Shown here piece after piece: positions 48,629 to 58,398 of a stretch of 64,000 nt of DNA; the stretch's first letter is position 1; each line of letters begins with the position of its first letter. The translations under genes were made by a program, and so were the position numbers. This stretch comes from Bursaphelenchus xylophilus (Eukaryota; Nematoda; Chromadorea; Rhabditida; Aphelenchoididae). The notes under the pieces are model-generated. The model saw only the letters and a program-made list of their open reading frames with translations, ran no database searches and was not told the DNA's origin. The stretch covers positions 8,680,001-8,744,000 of the forward strand of contig CAJFCV020000001.1 of the NCBI GenBank assembly GCA_904066235.2, written 5' to 3'.

Positions 48629-48908
48629 CACTGCTGGACAAAATGATATGACCACCTCAATTTTGTGCTGGCAATTTGTCCATGGTAAATGAATTGCTTT
48701 AATATTTGGTGAAAGTGAGTATGGAGCAATGTAACTTCGCGTTTTTCCAAATTTTACTCGCCTTGCACTTTTTGAAATCCTTTGATACTTTTTGGGTACA
48801 TGTTACATTGCTCCATACTCACTTTCACCAAATATTAAAGCAATTCATTTACCATGGACAAATTGCCAGCGCAAAATTGAGGTGGTCATATCATTTTGTC
48901 CAGCAGTG
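48629..48908. mobile_element. TA-flanked foldback MITE with CACTGCTGGACAAAA termini
   Basis: This 280-bp element has long inverted arms starting CACTGCTGGACAAAATGATA and TA duplications at 48627-48628 and 48909-48910. It sits in the 3' flank of the mucin-ShKT gene. The duplicated flank at the other side of the array has the same site without the insert (GAAACTATGC at 13211-13220). Confidence 0.9.
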
Positions 48909-48967
48909 TATGCCTTTTTAAATAAATTTTATTAAAATTGTAGAAATCTGAATCGTTCATTGTGAGA

Positions 48968-51900
48968 TTATTCGCACAAGGAGCAACTGGAAATGCATTC
49001 TTGTTTCTTCTGCTCCACGGAAATGCTTTCGTCTTCACAATATCCTTCTTTCTTCCGCTTGGCACAGCTGTAATCGTGACTTTTTCGCTAAAAATACTTA
49101 CTCTGTTGTTGTGTCTGAACAACTTATCCATCGTTTCGTTGTTTTAGTGGCTACTACGTATTGAGAATTGCATAGGTTGCATGTCATAGCGCACATTTTG
49201 CTCATGAGTTTTTCGTAGAACTGGAAAAATACAGGGTGGGGCATCTTGTGGCCCGATTTGAATTGGCTATAACTTCTTTAGTTTTTGGCCAAATCTTAAA
49301 ATTCTTTTTTTCCCTGAATCCTCTGACAACCCTATTTTGTTTGATACCAAGTATCTTATACATAGTAAGTGTATGTCTACAGTTATTGGATTTATTCTTG
49401 GAGTTCATTTTTTCGGTCGTTTTTCGGTTGTTTTTTCGGTCTTTCCGGGTGCGTCCGGCAATGGAGTACGGTGCGGAAGAAAAATACGGTGTAATTTCCC
49501 CTTCCGAAAATCGACGATGAGAATAAGAACAAAAAGTGAAGATCAACCTCCAGAGTTCGTCGAATGGTCCATGGTGAAGGCATTCCCTCGGTTCTGGCCA
49601 AACTTCGTGTACTCATATGCGGATTTTCTCGGAATTTTGACAAAACTTCTTCAATTTTCAACTCCGTTCATACCCATCTTTCCTGCTTTTTTTGTTTCCT
49701 GTTGACGCTGGCAGTCTCAAGAAACTTATTCCACGAACGTCGAATTGTCTTGCGATCTGAAAGTTGGGCATACGTCCGTATTTCATGCGGTGTTCCCTTT
49801 GAAAATTTATCGGCGAACCGTACTTTCCGTACCAAACCACAGACCAAGCTTTTTCTTCCGCACCGTACTCCATTTTCGGACACACCGAGAAAGACCGAAA
49901 AAACAACCGAAAAACGAACGAAAAAATGAACTCCAAGAATAAATCCAATAACTGTAGATGACACTTACTATGTATAACATATTTGGTATCAGACAAAATG
50001 GGGTTGTCTGGGGATTCAGGGGAAAAAAGAATTTTAAGATTTGGCCAAAAACTAAAGAAGTTATAGCCAATTCAAATCGGGCCACAAAGATGCCCCACCC
50101 TGTACTACTGTATGAGCAGCGTTCTTACGGGGTTTTCACACATCTTAGTTTTATTTTGACATCCCGCAATCTTGTCTTTGCAGTCACCATTAGGAGTTGT
50201 TCTTTGTATTTCGTCGCCTAAGGCGATTTTTAGATTCATAAATTAATCAACTTACAGCACCATGACTTATCTCCCGATTGTTGACATGGTATGCTGAAGT
50301 CGAATGGACAGACATTATTTGAACATTCTGAAATTGAACACTGCGATTAGGTTTCAGTGAAAATGACTATTTCTTTTTAGCTGGTGTATATTGTACATAC
50401 AAAGTGGTTCAAAAAAATTGACAAAATTCAAAATCTGTGTATCCCGCCACGGGTACCGTAATCTGTCGGAAGAAAAACATATAATATAATCTTTTTTTTG
50501 TTTTTTTTAAGTTCTGCCAAGCTTGACGACAAAGTTTAAGCTCAGCTCTGTCGGAAGAAAAATAGCATGATGACCAAAAACGCGAATATTGCCAAAAATG
50601 CACTTATGGTAATCGTGATGCATTATTGAACCCCGTCATTCCATTTTTTTAAAACACCCCGTAATTACCCCGTGCCTTGGTCCCGTCTTTGCACGTTTTC
50701 TTCGAAGTTGTGGATGATATTATTGTTGTAGTTGCTGTCGATATTGTGGTCGGATTAGAAGTAGTTATGGTTGTTGGTGTAGTCGTTTGCTTGGTCGATG
50801 TGGTTTCAATTTTAGAGGTCAACGTAAAAGCGATGGCTGTTGCGGACGTTGGGACTCTAGTCGTACTTGTACTAATGGAAGTAGGAGTAATTGTTGGAGT
50901 GTTTGTAGCAGTCGTAGCTGTTGTTGTCATCTTGGTTGTCGTCGTTGTGGGAGTTTGAGTTGTACTTCCTGTTGAGGTTGTTGCAATCCTTGATGTTGAC
51001 CTAATCTCTGTAGAAGCTGTCGATAAAGTGGACACTATTGTGGTGGGTATTGTGGTTGTTGTACTGGTAGAGGACGTGGAGGTGCGCTCTTTCGTTGTCG
51101 GTGATGTGGTTGTCGTTGTAGTTGTGGTTGACGTTCCAGTAGTTGTAGGCGCTGTTGGACTGGCTGCTGTTGTTGTTAACTCTGTCGTGGAAGTCATTTC
51201 CGTACTGGTTGAGGATGTTATTGTCGATGTTGTCGGAAACAAAGTAGTGGTTGATGATATTCCTGTACTGCTTGTACTTGCTGTTGTTGTCTTGAAGTTA
51301 AAGTCTGGTTGACGATACGGGCAACAGTACGGGGTATGTTCGATAAGTTCACAAATATAACCATCACCCAGAGGACACTTAGACTTTTCACAGACTGTCA
51401 ATTACGTGAGTGGAGTGAAGAAAGGCTTACCTTGGGGAGATGTAGTCCCATCTTTACAGACTTTTTCGGCCGGGGTTGTTTTGACCGTGGATATTGTTGT
51501 ACTTTTCCATTCAAACTGTGGAGGGACATAAGGACAACATCTGTTTTCTCCATCAACAATCTCACAAATATAGCCATCACCCAAGGCACATACATGATTA
51601 TTGCAAGCTTAAATGAACATGAATTTATTACATATCTCTTACCCTCGGGTGAGCTGCTTCCCGATTTACAAAGTTTTTCAGGGAAGGACACAGTGACTGT
51701 CGTCGACACCGGAAGTGTTGTTGCCTTGTATGGGCAGCAATAAGTCTGCTTCCCTATTAATTCGCAGGTGTAGGCGTCACCAAGAGAACATTCTCCGTTT
51801 TCGCAAGCTGAGTACATGAATATTGTAATCACTATTGCTTGTTGTTACCTGCACCGGCTTCTGTTCCATCTTTGCATATATGGGATTGTGATGTAGTAGT

Positions 51901-52456
51901 AGTCATCAGAGTACTTGTTGATATCGTCGTCGTTTTAAAGTTGAAATCCGGCTTTTGATAGGGACAACAGAAAATAGAGCTTTCTATCAGTTGACACACG
52001 TATTTATCTCCCAGAGGGCACACACTGTTTTCACAGGCTGATTAAGATTAGATGCAGGCTTGAGGACTTACGTAATGGTGGTACACTTCCATCAGGACAT
52101 TTTTTAGACGGTAGTGTGGATGCTGTGCTTGGTTCTAAAGGATGGAAAGATTACTTAAAGGTGTTTTCTACCTGTTGTGATGATTGCTTCTTCTTTATCG
52201 TCGTCGACGCCTGGGAAAGAGGATTATTACCATATGTGTATATTTGTGCAACTTACAGCAAAAAGTGACATCATCAGTTGGGTTCTTTATGCATTCTTTG
52301 GTCGCATCGTCTTCACAGACATTGTTAGTGCATACTGTAAGTTATCCTTGTTTAAAAAATTGAGTTACCTGAAAGTTTTGTAAGCCCGGGATCTGTGCAA
52401 AGCTGTGAGTGGACTGAAAAAAGAAGGAAGCAGAAAAGGAGAAAGCGTTTAAACAT
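48968..52456 (-). CDS. Secreted mucin with Cys-rich CCPY modules and two C-terminal ShKT domains
   Basis: Twelve exons join in phase to 634 aa: 52369-52456, 52257-52334, 52172-52210, 52072-52134, 51849-52037, 51643-51807, 51431-51607, 50669-51394, 50256-50327, 50129-50217, 49102-49220, 48968-49067. The protein has a signal peptide (MFKRFLLFCFLLFSVHS). Then come repeated modules of the form C(K)DGT...C....C.LGD.Y.C......CCPY, one per exon with phase-1 introns, resembling lustrin-type Cys-rich repeats. A Thr/Ser mucin tract of about 190 residues (exon 8) follows, then a last CC module and two ShKT domains (CKDKIAGCQNKTKMCENP..., CAKRKKEGYCEDES...). It is likely heavily O-glycosylated and extracellular (cuticle, surface or secreted). 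Introns 8 and 10 are enlarged by transposons. It lies 141 nt downstream of another ShKT gene, as in an operon. Function unknown. Confidence 0.85.
49232..50102 (-). mobile_element. Mariner-like foldback with transposase remnant, inside an intron of the mucin-ShKT gene
   Basis: This 871-bp element has CAGGGTGGGGCATCTTGTGG termini and TA duplications (49230-49231, 50103-50104). The inverted arms are about 260 bp. Between and partly within the arms the minus strand keeps relics of a paired helix-turn-helix transposase N-terminus: KFLETASVNRKQKK near 49720 and KFRENPHMSTRSLARTEGM near 49600. No catalytic domain remains. It occupies intron 10 (49221-50128), and the ShKT domain is continuous across the intron. 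Confidence 0.85.
50400..50665. mobile_element. Degenerate MITE in intron 8 of the mucin-ShKT gene
   Basis: The left end TACAAAGTGGTTCAAAAAAA and the inverse of the right end TACGGGGTGTTTTAAAAAAA are similar, suggesting worn inverted termini. The interior is AT-rich with a duplicated CTGTCGGAAGAAAAA. The right end lies only a few bases from the splice donor at 50668. Weak evidence. Confidence 0.4.
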
Positions 52457-52596
52457 AATATTCAGATCATTTCTGGATTTGTATTCTCTATGTCAATTTA
52501 TTAAAAAATCGGAAACAAACAGCTGTACAAACATAAGATATCTCTGATGGAATCTCATCCAGTCGTTTGAGGAGATAGATGTTCGGTGAAAATCCA

Positions 52597-53657
52597 TTAG
52601 CAATATCCGCACGTTTGCGGGCAATATTGTGGGAATCCCCCGCAATAAGTAGGCTGACAACTCGGCCACAGGTCAGTGCAAGGGTTGGGTAAAGCTAAAC
52701 TATAATTAAAGGTGTGAGGCCACATACCGTACGAATTATAAACCGGGTAGTCACAGCCAGCGCTGACACAACCGGGCGGACGGGCATAGCTGGATTGGGG
52801 CGGGATTTGAGAATAAGGAAGGGGATAGGTGGGGGGAGGGGGGAGTGTGGAGTATGTGGAGTTTGGAGCCGGGGCAGAGTAGTTGTTCGCTTTTAAAGTC
52901 TCTTGTAATCGTTCAAACTCCAATTTGACCGGTTTCTTCTTGTCATCATGTTGCGTTTTCTGTTCTGTGAGAATTGGCCGCCGTTCTTCCTCCTCCTCAA
53001 ACATGTGATTTAATTTGAAGTCACAGGTATCTTTGCATCTTCTTTGCATAAATTCTCCAACCAATTCATGTTCACAGAGTGAATCATATTGCTGGCAATG
53101 ATGAGATTCGCAATATCCACAGGTCTCGGCGCACATGACCTATCAATATGACATTTTTTTGGGGACCTTACCTTAAGCACGTCTGCTCTAATGCGGTCTT
53201 CACAAAAGTCGAGCTCTTTATCACAATCGGAGCTCTTATCGCGACACGTCTCCAACATATCGGCATGTGCCATTTCAGGATCCATATTTATTTTAGGGGC
53301 CTTCTTGTTTGCCTTGGATTTTGTTTTCCTGGAGAAACCACAGAAACCACAAGTTTTAGCACAAAATCGCTTTAAAATCGGCATAAAGAAAACTTCCGAA
53401 CAGAGCAATCGGGATTCGCGACAAACGATTTTACCCTTGGAATCCTCGCATGGTTCACAGTATCCACAAGTTCGACGACATTGTCTTTTCATAACGTTTT
53501 TGTACGTCGGTAATTCACATAACTCCGGATTGCAATTTAATCTTGAATCCTTGCAGAATTCTATGATCTGACGTTCCTTATTTTTTATATCCAACTTACC
53601 GTCTCGGGTATCAGCAAGGTCACTAAATATAATAAACATTAGCAAACTCGCCCACAT
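52597..53657 (-). CDS. Secreted multi-ShKT-domain protein
   Basis: Two exons (53172-53657, 52597-53139) with a 32-nt intron give 342 aa from ATG 53657, which starts a signal peptide (MWASLLMFIIFSDLADT). Successive ShKT six-Cys units are visible: CKDSRLNCNPELC...CRRTCGYC, CEDSKGKIVCRES...CAKTCGFC, CRDKSSDCDKELDFC... continuing across the intron to CAETCGYC, then CQQYDSLCEHE...CKDTC. A charged, Pro-rich linker with PPPPTYPLPYSQIPP follows, and a last CTDLWPSCQP...CPQTCGYC closes at the stop. ShKT domains are common in nematode secreted proteins and bind or block other proteins; no activity can be assigned. It sits 133 nt after the ShKT gene upstream and 140 nt before the mucin gene, with an AATAAA in the latter gap. 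Confidence 0.85.
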
Positions 53658-53790
53658 AACTTTATTTCCAGTTATAATCTTCACTTTCAACCTTTTCCCT
53701 ACTGACCATTTAACCCGTTTCCTTTCGAAAATGAGTCACAATGGGAAAGATACGAACTAAACACAATACAATTTATGCGATTCTTGTATT

Positions 53791-54316
53791 CTAATCGCAT
53801 AGTCCACAACTCTTTCCACAGAAAAGTAATTTCACTTCGCGGGAGTAGAAACGGACTCTGCAGAATCCATTCTCAACAAAGTCCTTACATCGGAGGTCCC
53901 TGTCCATACAGATGCAAGACTGGCAAGTTGTGGCGCACAACTTTTTCATCAAGTTGAAGTAGACAGGCACATGACATTGAGCTCGTTTTGGATAACAATC
54001 CCAGGCTCTATCATTTGCGCACTCTGAAGTAGAGTAATCCTTAAATTATTATATAACTCTTACTTGTTGAGTTGTAGGGACTGGTTGTAGTCATGGAAGG
54101 CGCCGTTGAATAGAGTTGTGCCCCTTCGGTAAACGATATTCTTTCCGTAAAATATACAAATTCTGTTTGTTCCGTATACGAATAACTGTTATTGTCAACG
54201 CTTATCCCATTGGCCTTGGCCGCATTTTTGGCCCAATCTAAGAAAGAAGCGTCAGAGTTCTGAACCAATAGAGATAAATGTAGGACTAAAATAATAAAAC
54301 GAAAGAAAATGGGCAT
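53791..54316 (-). CDS. Small secreted protein with two ShKT domains
   Basis: Two exons (54064-54316, 53791-54023) give 161 aa. ATG 54316 starts a clear signal peptide (MPIFFRFIILVLHLSLLV). A Ser/Thr/Tyr-rich spacer leads to two six-Cys ShKT units: CANDRAWDCYPKRAQC with CATTCQSC, and CMDRDLRCKDFVENGFC with CGKSCGLC just before the stop. Upstream in-frame ATGs exist (54385) but would bury the signal peptide. It lies 144 nt downstream of the S28 peptidase stop on the same strand and is probably part of one transcription unit with it and the two following ShKT genes. Confidence 0.8.
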
Positions 54317-54460
54317 GCTGAATAAGCTGAAAATGAACAATTTGTTGCCCCAACTCAATCTACAACAATGTGGGGTCCTGAACAAACATGTGGGAATTCA
54401 GATAATTTGACGTCGGACAAAGCCCTGTTTACATTGCGACCCTACTTGGATAAATTTAAT

Positions 54461-56330
54461 TCACAATTCGTAAATGAGGAACAGAGCAATGGCAATTGCA
54501 AAAGTAAAAGAAGGGGGCAGGAATCCGCTACTGTTCCAATTATAGTCATAGATCGTTTCACACGTTTCTTTACTGTTTTCATACGTCGATACTCTTGGCA
54601 ATGGTTTAATAAGATCGTTGCCATCACAACTCCACGTCACTTCATCTTGATTAGTCCAGCATTTCAAAATCTTGTAGATCTAAATTTACATCAAACCGTA
54701 AAAAAAGTTTTAAAAAAATTAACCTGTTTTCTTGCTTCAACGACAGACTCAGGGTCACAAGAATTTGGCCATCGGAGGTCAAGATGATGTGCAGATGCAT
54801 CAATTGTGAAATCGAATAGTTGCTGACTGATCGCTGTTTTGGGAAGGGTTGGCCTTCCTGATTTCCAAGGATCTAAGTCCCCCTGGGTCAAGATGAGGTT
54901 TGTGGATTCGCCTGCGTTGAAGCCATAAAGCATTTCAATGGCGTCGATGTCGAGCATGCTAACATCATAATCATCGATGTATTCTTTAAGGCCCTTGCAG
55001 GATTCAATCATCATTTCTTCTTTTGTTTTATTTCCGATCTCATCCCAAAACACGTCATTTGGAGAGCCTCGAGATCCCATGGCCATTCCAATCTCGGTAC
55101 AGGTCTGCCAAAACCATCCGGGCAACCATCCAAGGTTCTTGGTGGCCTGATTTCCGCAAAAATCCGGGTTTACGCAACTTTCTGTTGTATTGTAATAAAC
55201 ACTTGCAGCCTGGTGCAAGGCCTTGGCCAGTTGTGTATTGTCTGTTACATTTTTCTGACTTAGTGGAGCACAAGTTGGCTGGAAAATTCAGTCTTTGTTG
55301 AGTCGCAATAAACGTACCACCAGATGCCACGCAGGTAGTTGTACTAGAAATTCGGCAGGGTATGGATAAACAGTCATCGCTCCATACTCCAAGGCTTCTC
55401 TTACATATGTTTTTACTAAGTGGACATCTTTGTTTTCCTTTAATTCAGACTCCCTTTTTATTTCAAATATTTGGTTTAGGTCCTTGTAATCGACTGAAAA
55501 TAAAGGATGTATTACAAATAAATATGTATGTTATTGTTTACTCACGGTTGTCGAGGGCTTTGAACGCCGCAGATACCGTATTCCGGTCACAACCAAACTT
55601 TTCCAACGTCTCAGAAACCACTCTAGAAAACGCTTCAGGCTCTACATTTGCATTTCTAAAGTAAGCAATAGGAGCAGAGGAGGCCCACGCTCCATGGATG
55701 ATATGTGGATACTTCTGTCTCATCCACACAGCCAACATTCCACCATACGAACCGCCAAAAGCGATTACTTTGGAAAAATTGTAATCAACCCGAAGCTGAT
55801 TAATAAGTTGAGCAAAGTCGCCAAGAGTCTGTTCCGTTGTTAAATAACGGGCTCTTTTAACTGACTGAATAAACTCTAATCATAAGTAAAAAATATAAGA
55901 ATTATCTTGATGAACACTGCTTACTGTGTAGCTTTCATTTCCAAAGGGCATTGATGACTCATTACCGTAATATCGATGCTCTCCGAAAACAATTAAGGCA
56001 TCGAAAGCTGGTGCCATGCTGTACATAATTCCAGTATTCCGTGCGAACCCTTCAATCGTCCCTTCATTTCCAGCATAAAAAAATAAGGGCCCCCCAGGCT
56101 TAAAGTGAGTGCCGTTGATTAAGTACCTGACATTGACTAGCCTTTTTCACGTCAGAGACTTACTTCAACTTAAATGTATCAGTATTCGTATAGTCACTGT
56201 GATCTAATTTAACATGGGTCTCCTTCGGCTCATAAAGATCAACGTTTAAAGGAGCTGACTGATCCAAATTAAAGAAACGGAACGATCCCACATCACGCAG
56301 CAGTAAGAGAAACCCAAAGAAATACAGCAT
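54461..56330 (-). CDS. Serine carboxypeptidase S28 (lysosomal Pro-X carboxypeptidase/DPP2-like), probably GPI-anchored
   Basis: Six exons (56164-56330, 55925-56126, 55546-55873, 55318-55493, 54724-55278, 54461-54679) join to 548 aa. A signal peptide (MLYFFGFLLLLRDVGS) is followed by the S28 landmarks GTHFKPGGPLFFYAGNEG, EHRYYG, the nucleophile GGSYGGMLAVWMR, TQGDLDPWKSG with the catalytic Asp, and ASAHHLDLR with the catalytic His. All three catalytic residues are present. The family cleaves peptides after or near proline. The C-terminus ends SSGFLPPSFTF plus a hydrophobic run of about a dozen residues (AIAIALFLIYEL), a pattern typical of a GPI-attachment signal and unusual for lysosomal members. 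It appears to be the leading gene of a four-gene operon-like set. Confidence 0.93.
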
Positions 56331-56767
56331 ACTTCACAAAACCATACAATTTGGGTTTAGTATTACTTCTTTTTATAGCCGGCAATGATAATGGAAGTAA
56401 TTTAACCAAAAATTGGACACTGAAAGGGCTGTCCTTATCAGTAATTCGACGGTTTATTGGTCACTAACTAATTTAATTAAAGAACTCCCGTTCTTCTTTA
56501 TGTTATTACGAATGTTTGCTTTTTCCAACTCCGTGGACATATATAATATATATATATGTATGTGGTGTGTTGAACTCTACCGTAGTCAACCGAGCCATAC
56601 TCTCGGACCTTGCGGTAGATCTAGTGTATGGAATCAGTGCAACGAATGCATGCAGGAAGAAGACTCCTTACTGTTTTGTATGCATCTGATGGGAAGGTCT
56701 CTTTGCATGAAGAATTGCGTAATATTCCTTTGTTTGCTATTCCTAAAAGTCGCCCCGGCTGATTATA

Positions 56768-57651
56768 CAGGGTGGGCCACTCGAAACTCCCAACCTCTTT
56801 TCAAGTATTTCTCCGCCAATAATGCACCAATTTCTTTAAAATTTATATCAAATTGAAGCTGAGACACCCCATTTTTTGTCCACCAAATATGGCCCGTCTA
56901 ACTTCTCGGAGGTACCCGCAATGACCTTTTACATTTTCATTCCAAATTTTGGAGCCCGAAATCGGTGAAACTTAGAAATTTTTTGGAATGATTTTCAATT
57001 GAGTTTCTCGGACTTAGAAAATTTTTGGATTACCGGCAAGAAAAAAGTCGACAAATTCGCGGAAAAATTTTAAAAACATTAAAGTTTACGTCCGTACCAA
57101 GTGTGTGTTAAACCCATATTTCAATCAGGCGAGGTACCAATTTGGGCGAATCAGAACGAAAGCTGTTTTCTCGGGCAATCTAAACCTGGAAAGTTTCTGT
57201 GCATCTTCGGGGTGGATGTCCTCATGTATGCAGACAGTTTCGTCCATTTTTTCACATTTTGAAAAATTCCGAATAATTAAGCCTATTGCCCCAGAACACA
57301 AAATCAACACCTAGAAGAATAATTTTGACTATTCCGTTGACTGCCATCATTTTTTTCTGCTGCTTATATGAGTTTTATTTAGCCAAATGCGCGAACATTT
57401 TCCAATTCCGAGAAACTCAACTGGAAATCATTGCAAAAATTTTCTAAGTTTCACCGATTTCGGACTCCAAAATTTGGAATGAAAATGTAAAAGGTCAGTA
57501 CGGGTGCCTCCGTGAAGTTAGACGGGCCATATTTGGTAGACAAGAAATGGGGTGTCTCAGCTTCAATTTGATATAAATTTTATAGAAATTGGTGCGTTAT
57601 TGGCGGAGAAATACTTGAAAAGAGGTTGGGAGTTTCGAGTGGCCCACCCTG
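56768..57651. mobile_element. TA-flanked long foldback element (CAGGGTGGGCCACTCG termini)
   Basis: This 884-bp element has about 245-bp inverted arms (56768-57013 and 57410-57651) and TA duplications (56766-56767, 57652-57653). The termini resemble those of the mariner-like element at 49232. The loop of about 400 bp has no recognised transposase sequence. It lies in the intergenic region between the S28 gene and the 3' end of afadin. Confidence 0.88.
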
Positions 57652-57680
57652 TACAGATGACGACGTAAGTATATGATGTA

Positions 57681-57800
57681 CAGGGTGTTTCAAGAAATAT
57701 GACAAAAACTTTTTACGAATATCTTTGTGCTCATCGCATCTCCAAGAAGTTTAAATTGATTTTAACATTCGACGATGGGCGATTTTAGAATATGCAAAAG
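57681..57800. mobile_element. Half copy of the torsin-intron MITE family
   Basis: CAGGGTGTTTCAAGAAATA and the next 110 bp match one arm of the MITE at 8292-8498, including CTTTGTGCTC and GGGCGATTTTAGAATAT. No opposite end was found, so it is a truncated or decayed copy. Confidence 0.7.
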
Positions 57801-58398
57801 AATTTTTTCTTCCATCGGCGGAGACACCATTTTTCGGCGGAAACATTTGACGTCTTTTTTGAAAATTACATCTCGTTGCAAAGGCCAGACAGCTAAACTA
57901 TAGATGAAAATCAATAGTTCGTCGGGATTCTGACTCCTCGTAGCATCTATTATAAAACACCAAAGTCAGGGAGCTTTTGGCTTTATCCCGAAATTTATGG
58001 TCAATCTTCTCAAGCTGTTCCAAACTTTTGACGCATCTATTCTAAAAAGATCTTTTTTTTAACTCCAACAAGCTTTCTGATTTCCACGGCTATGTATCCA
58101 TTTAGGGCCTTAACACATTGAGCTTCAAAATAAATGGAACTCCCATCTCAAGCCGCAAAGAAGATCTAGCCTGTTCCAAACTTTTGACGCGCAGTATACT
58201 TCAATGTATATGTTTCATATCACTGCAATAACTTCAAAATCTTATTTCATTTTTTTTTTTTGTTCCAATCAAGCATAATATTCCCAGACACTATGAGATT
58301 GTAATCACCAAAAAACAACTAAATAATAACAGTTTATACAACAGATATGTTAAGTGATAACATCAGACCGTGAGAGTAATAAAAAAGTTACAGTATAT
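57801..58398. other. Intergenic region / 3' flank of afadin
   Basis: AT-rich sequence without a supported gene. The part nearest 58398 should include the afadin 3' UTR. Confidence 0.4.

Noticed and set aside
48886..49131. Small peptide gene with GRKK/SRR dibasic sites (neuropeptide-like) read through the last ShKT exon
   Set aside because: It is the wrong frame of the mucin-ShKT last exon. Removing the 34-nt intron gives a proper six-Cys ShKT end in another frame.
50677..51312. Val/Gly-rich plus-strand ORFs
   Set aside because: These are the antisense shadow of the Thr/Ser-rich mucin exon on the minus strand.
56413..56856. 147-codon plus-strand ORF upstream of the S28 gene
   Set aside because: It runs into the arm of the foldback element at 56768, has no recognisable domain or splice support, and its composition is like intergenic DNA.
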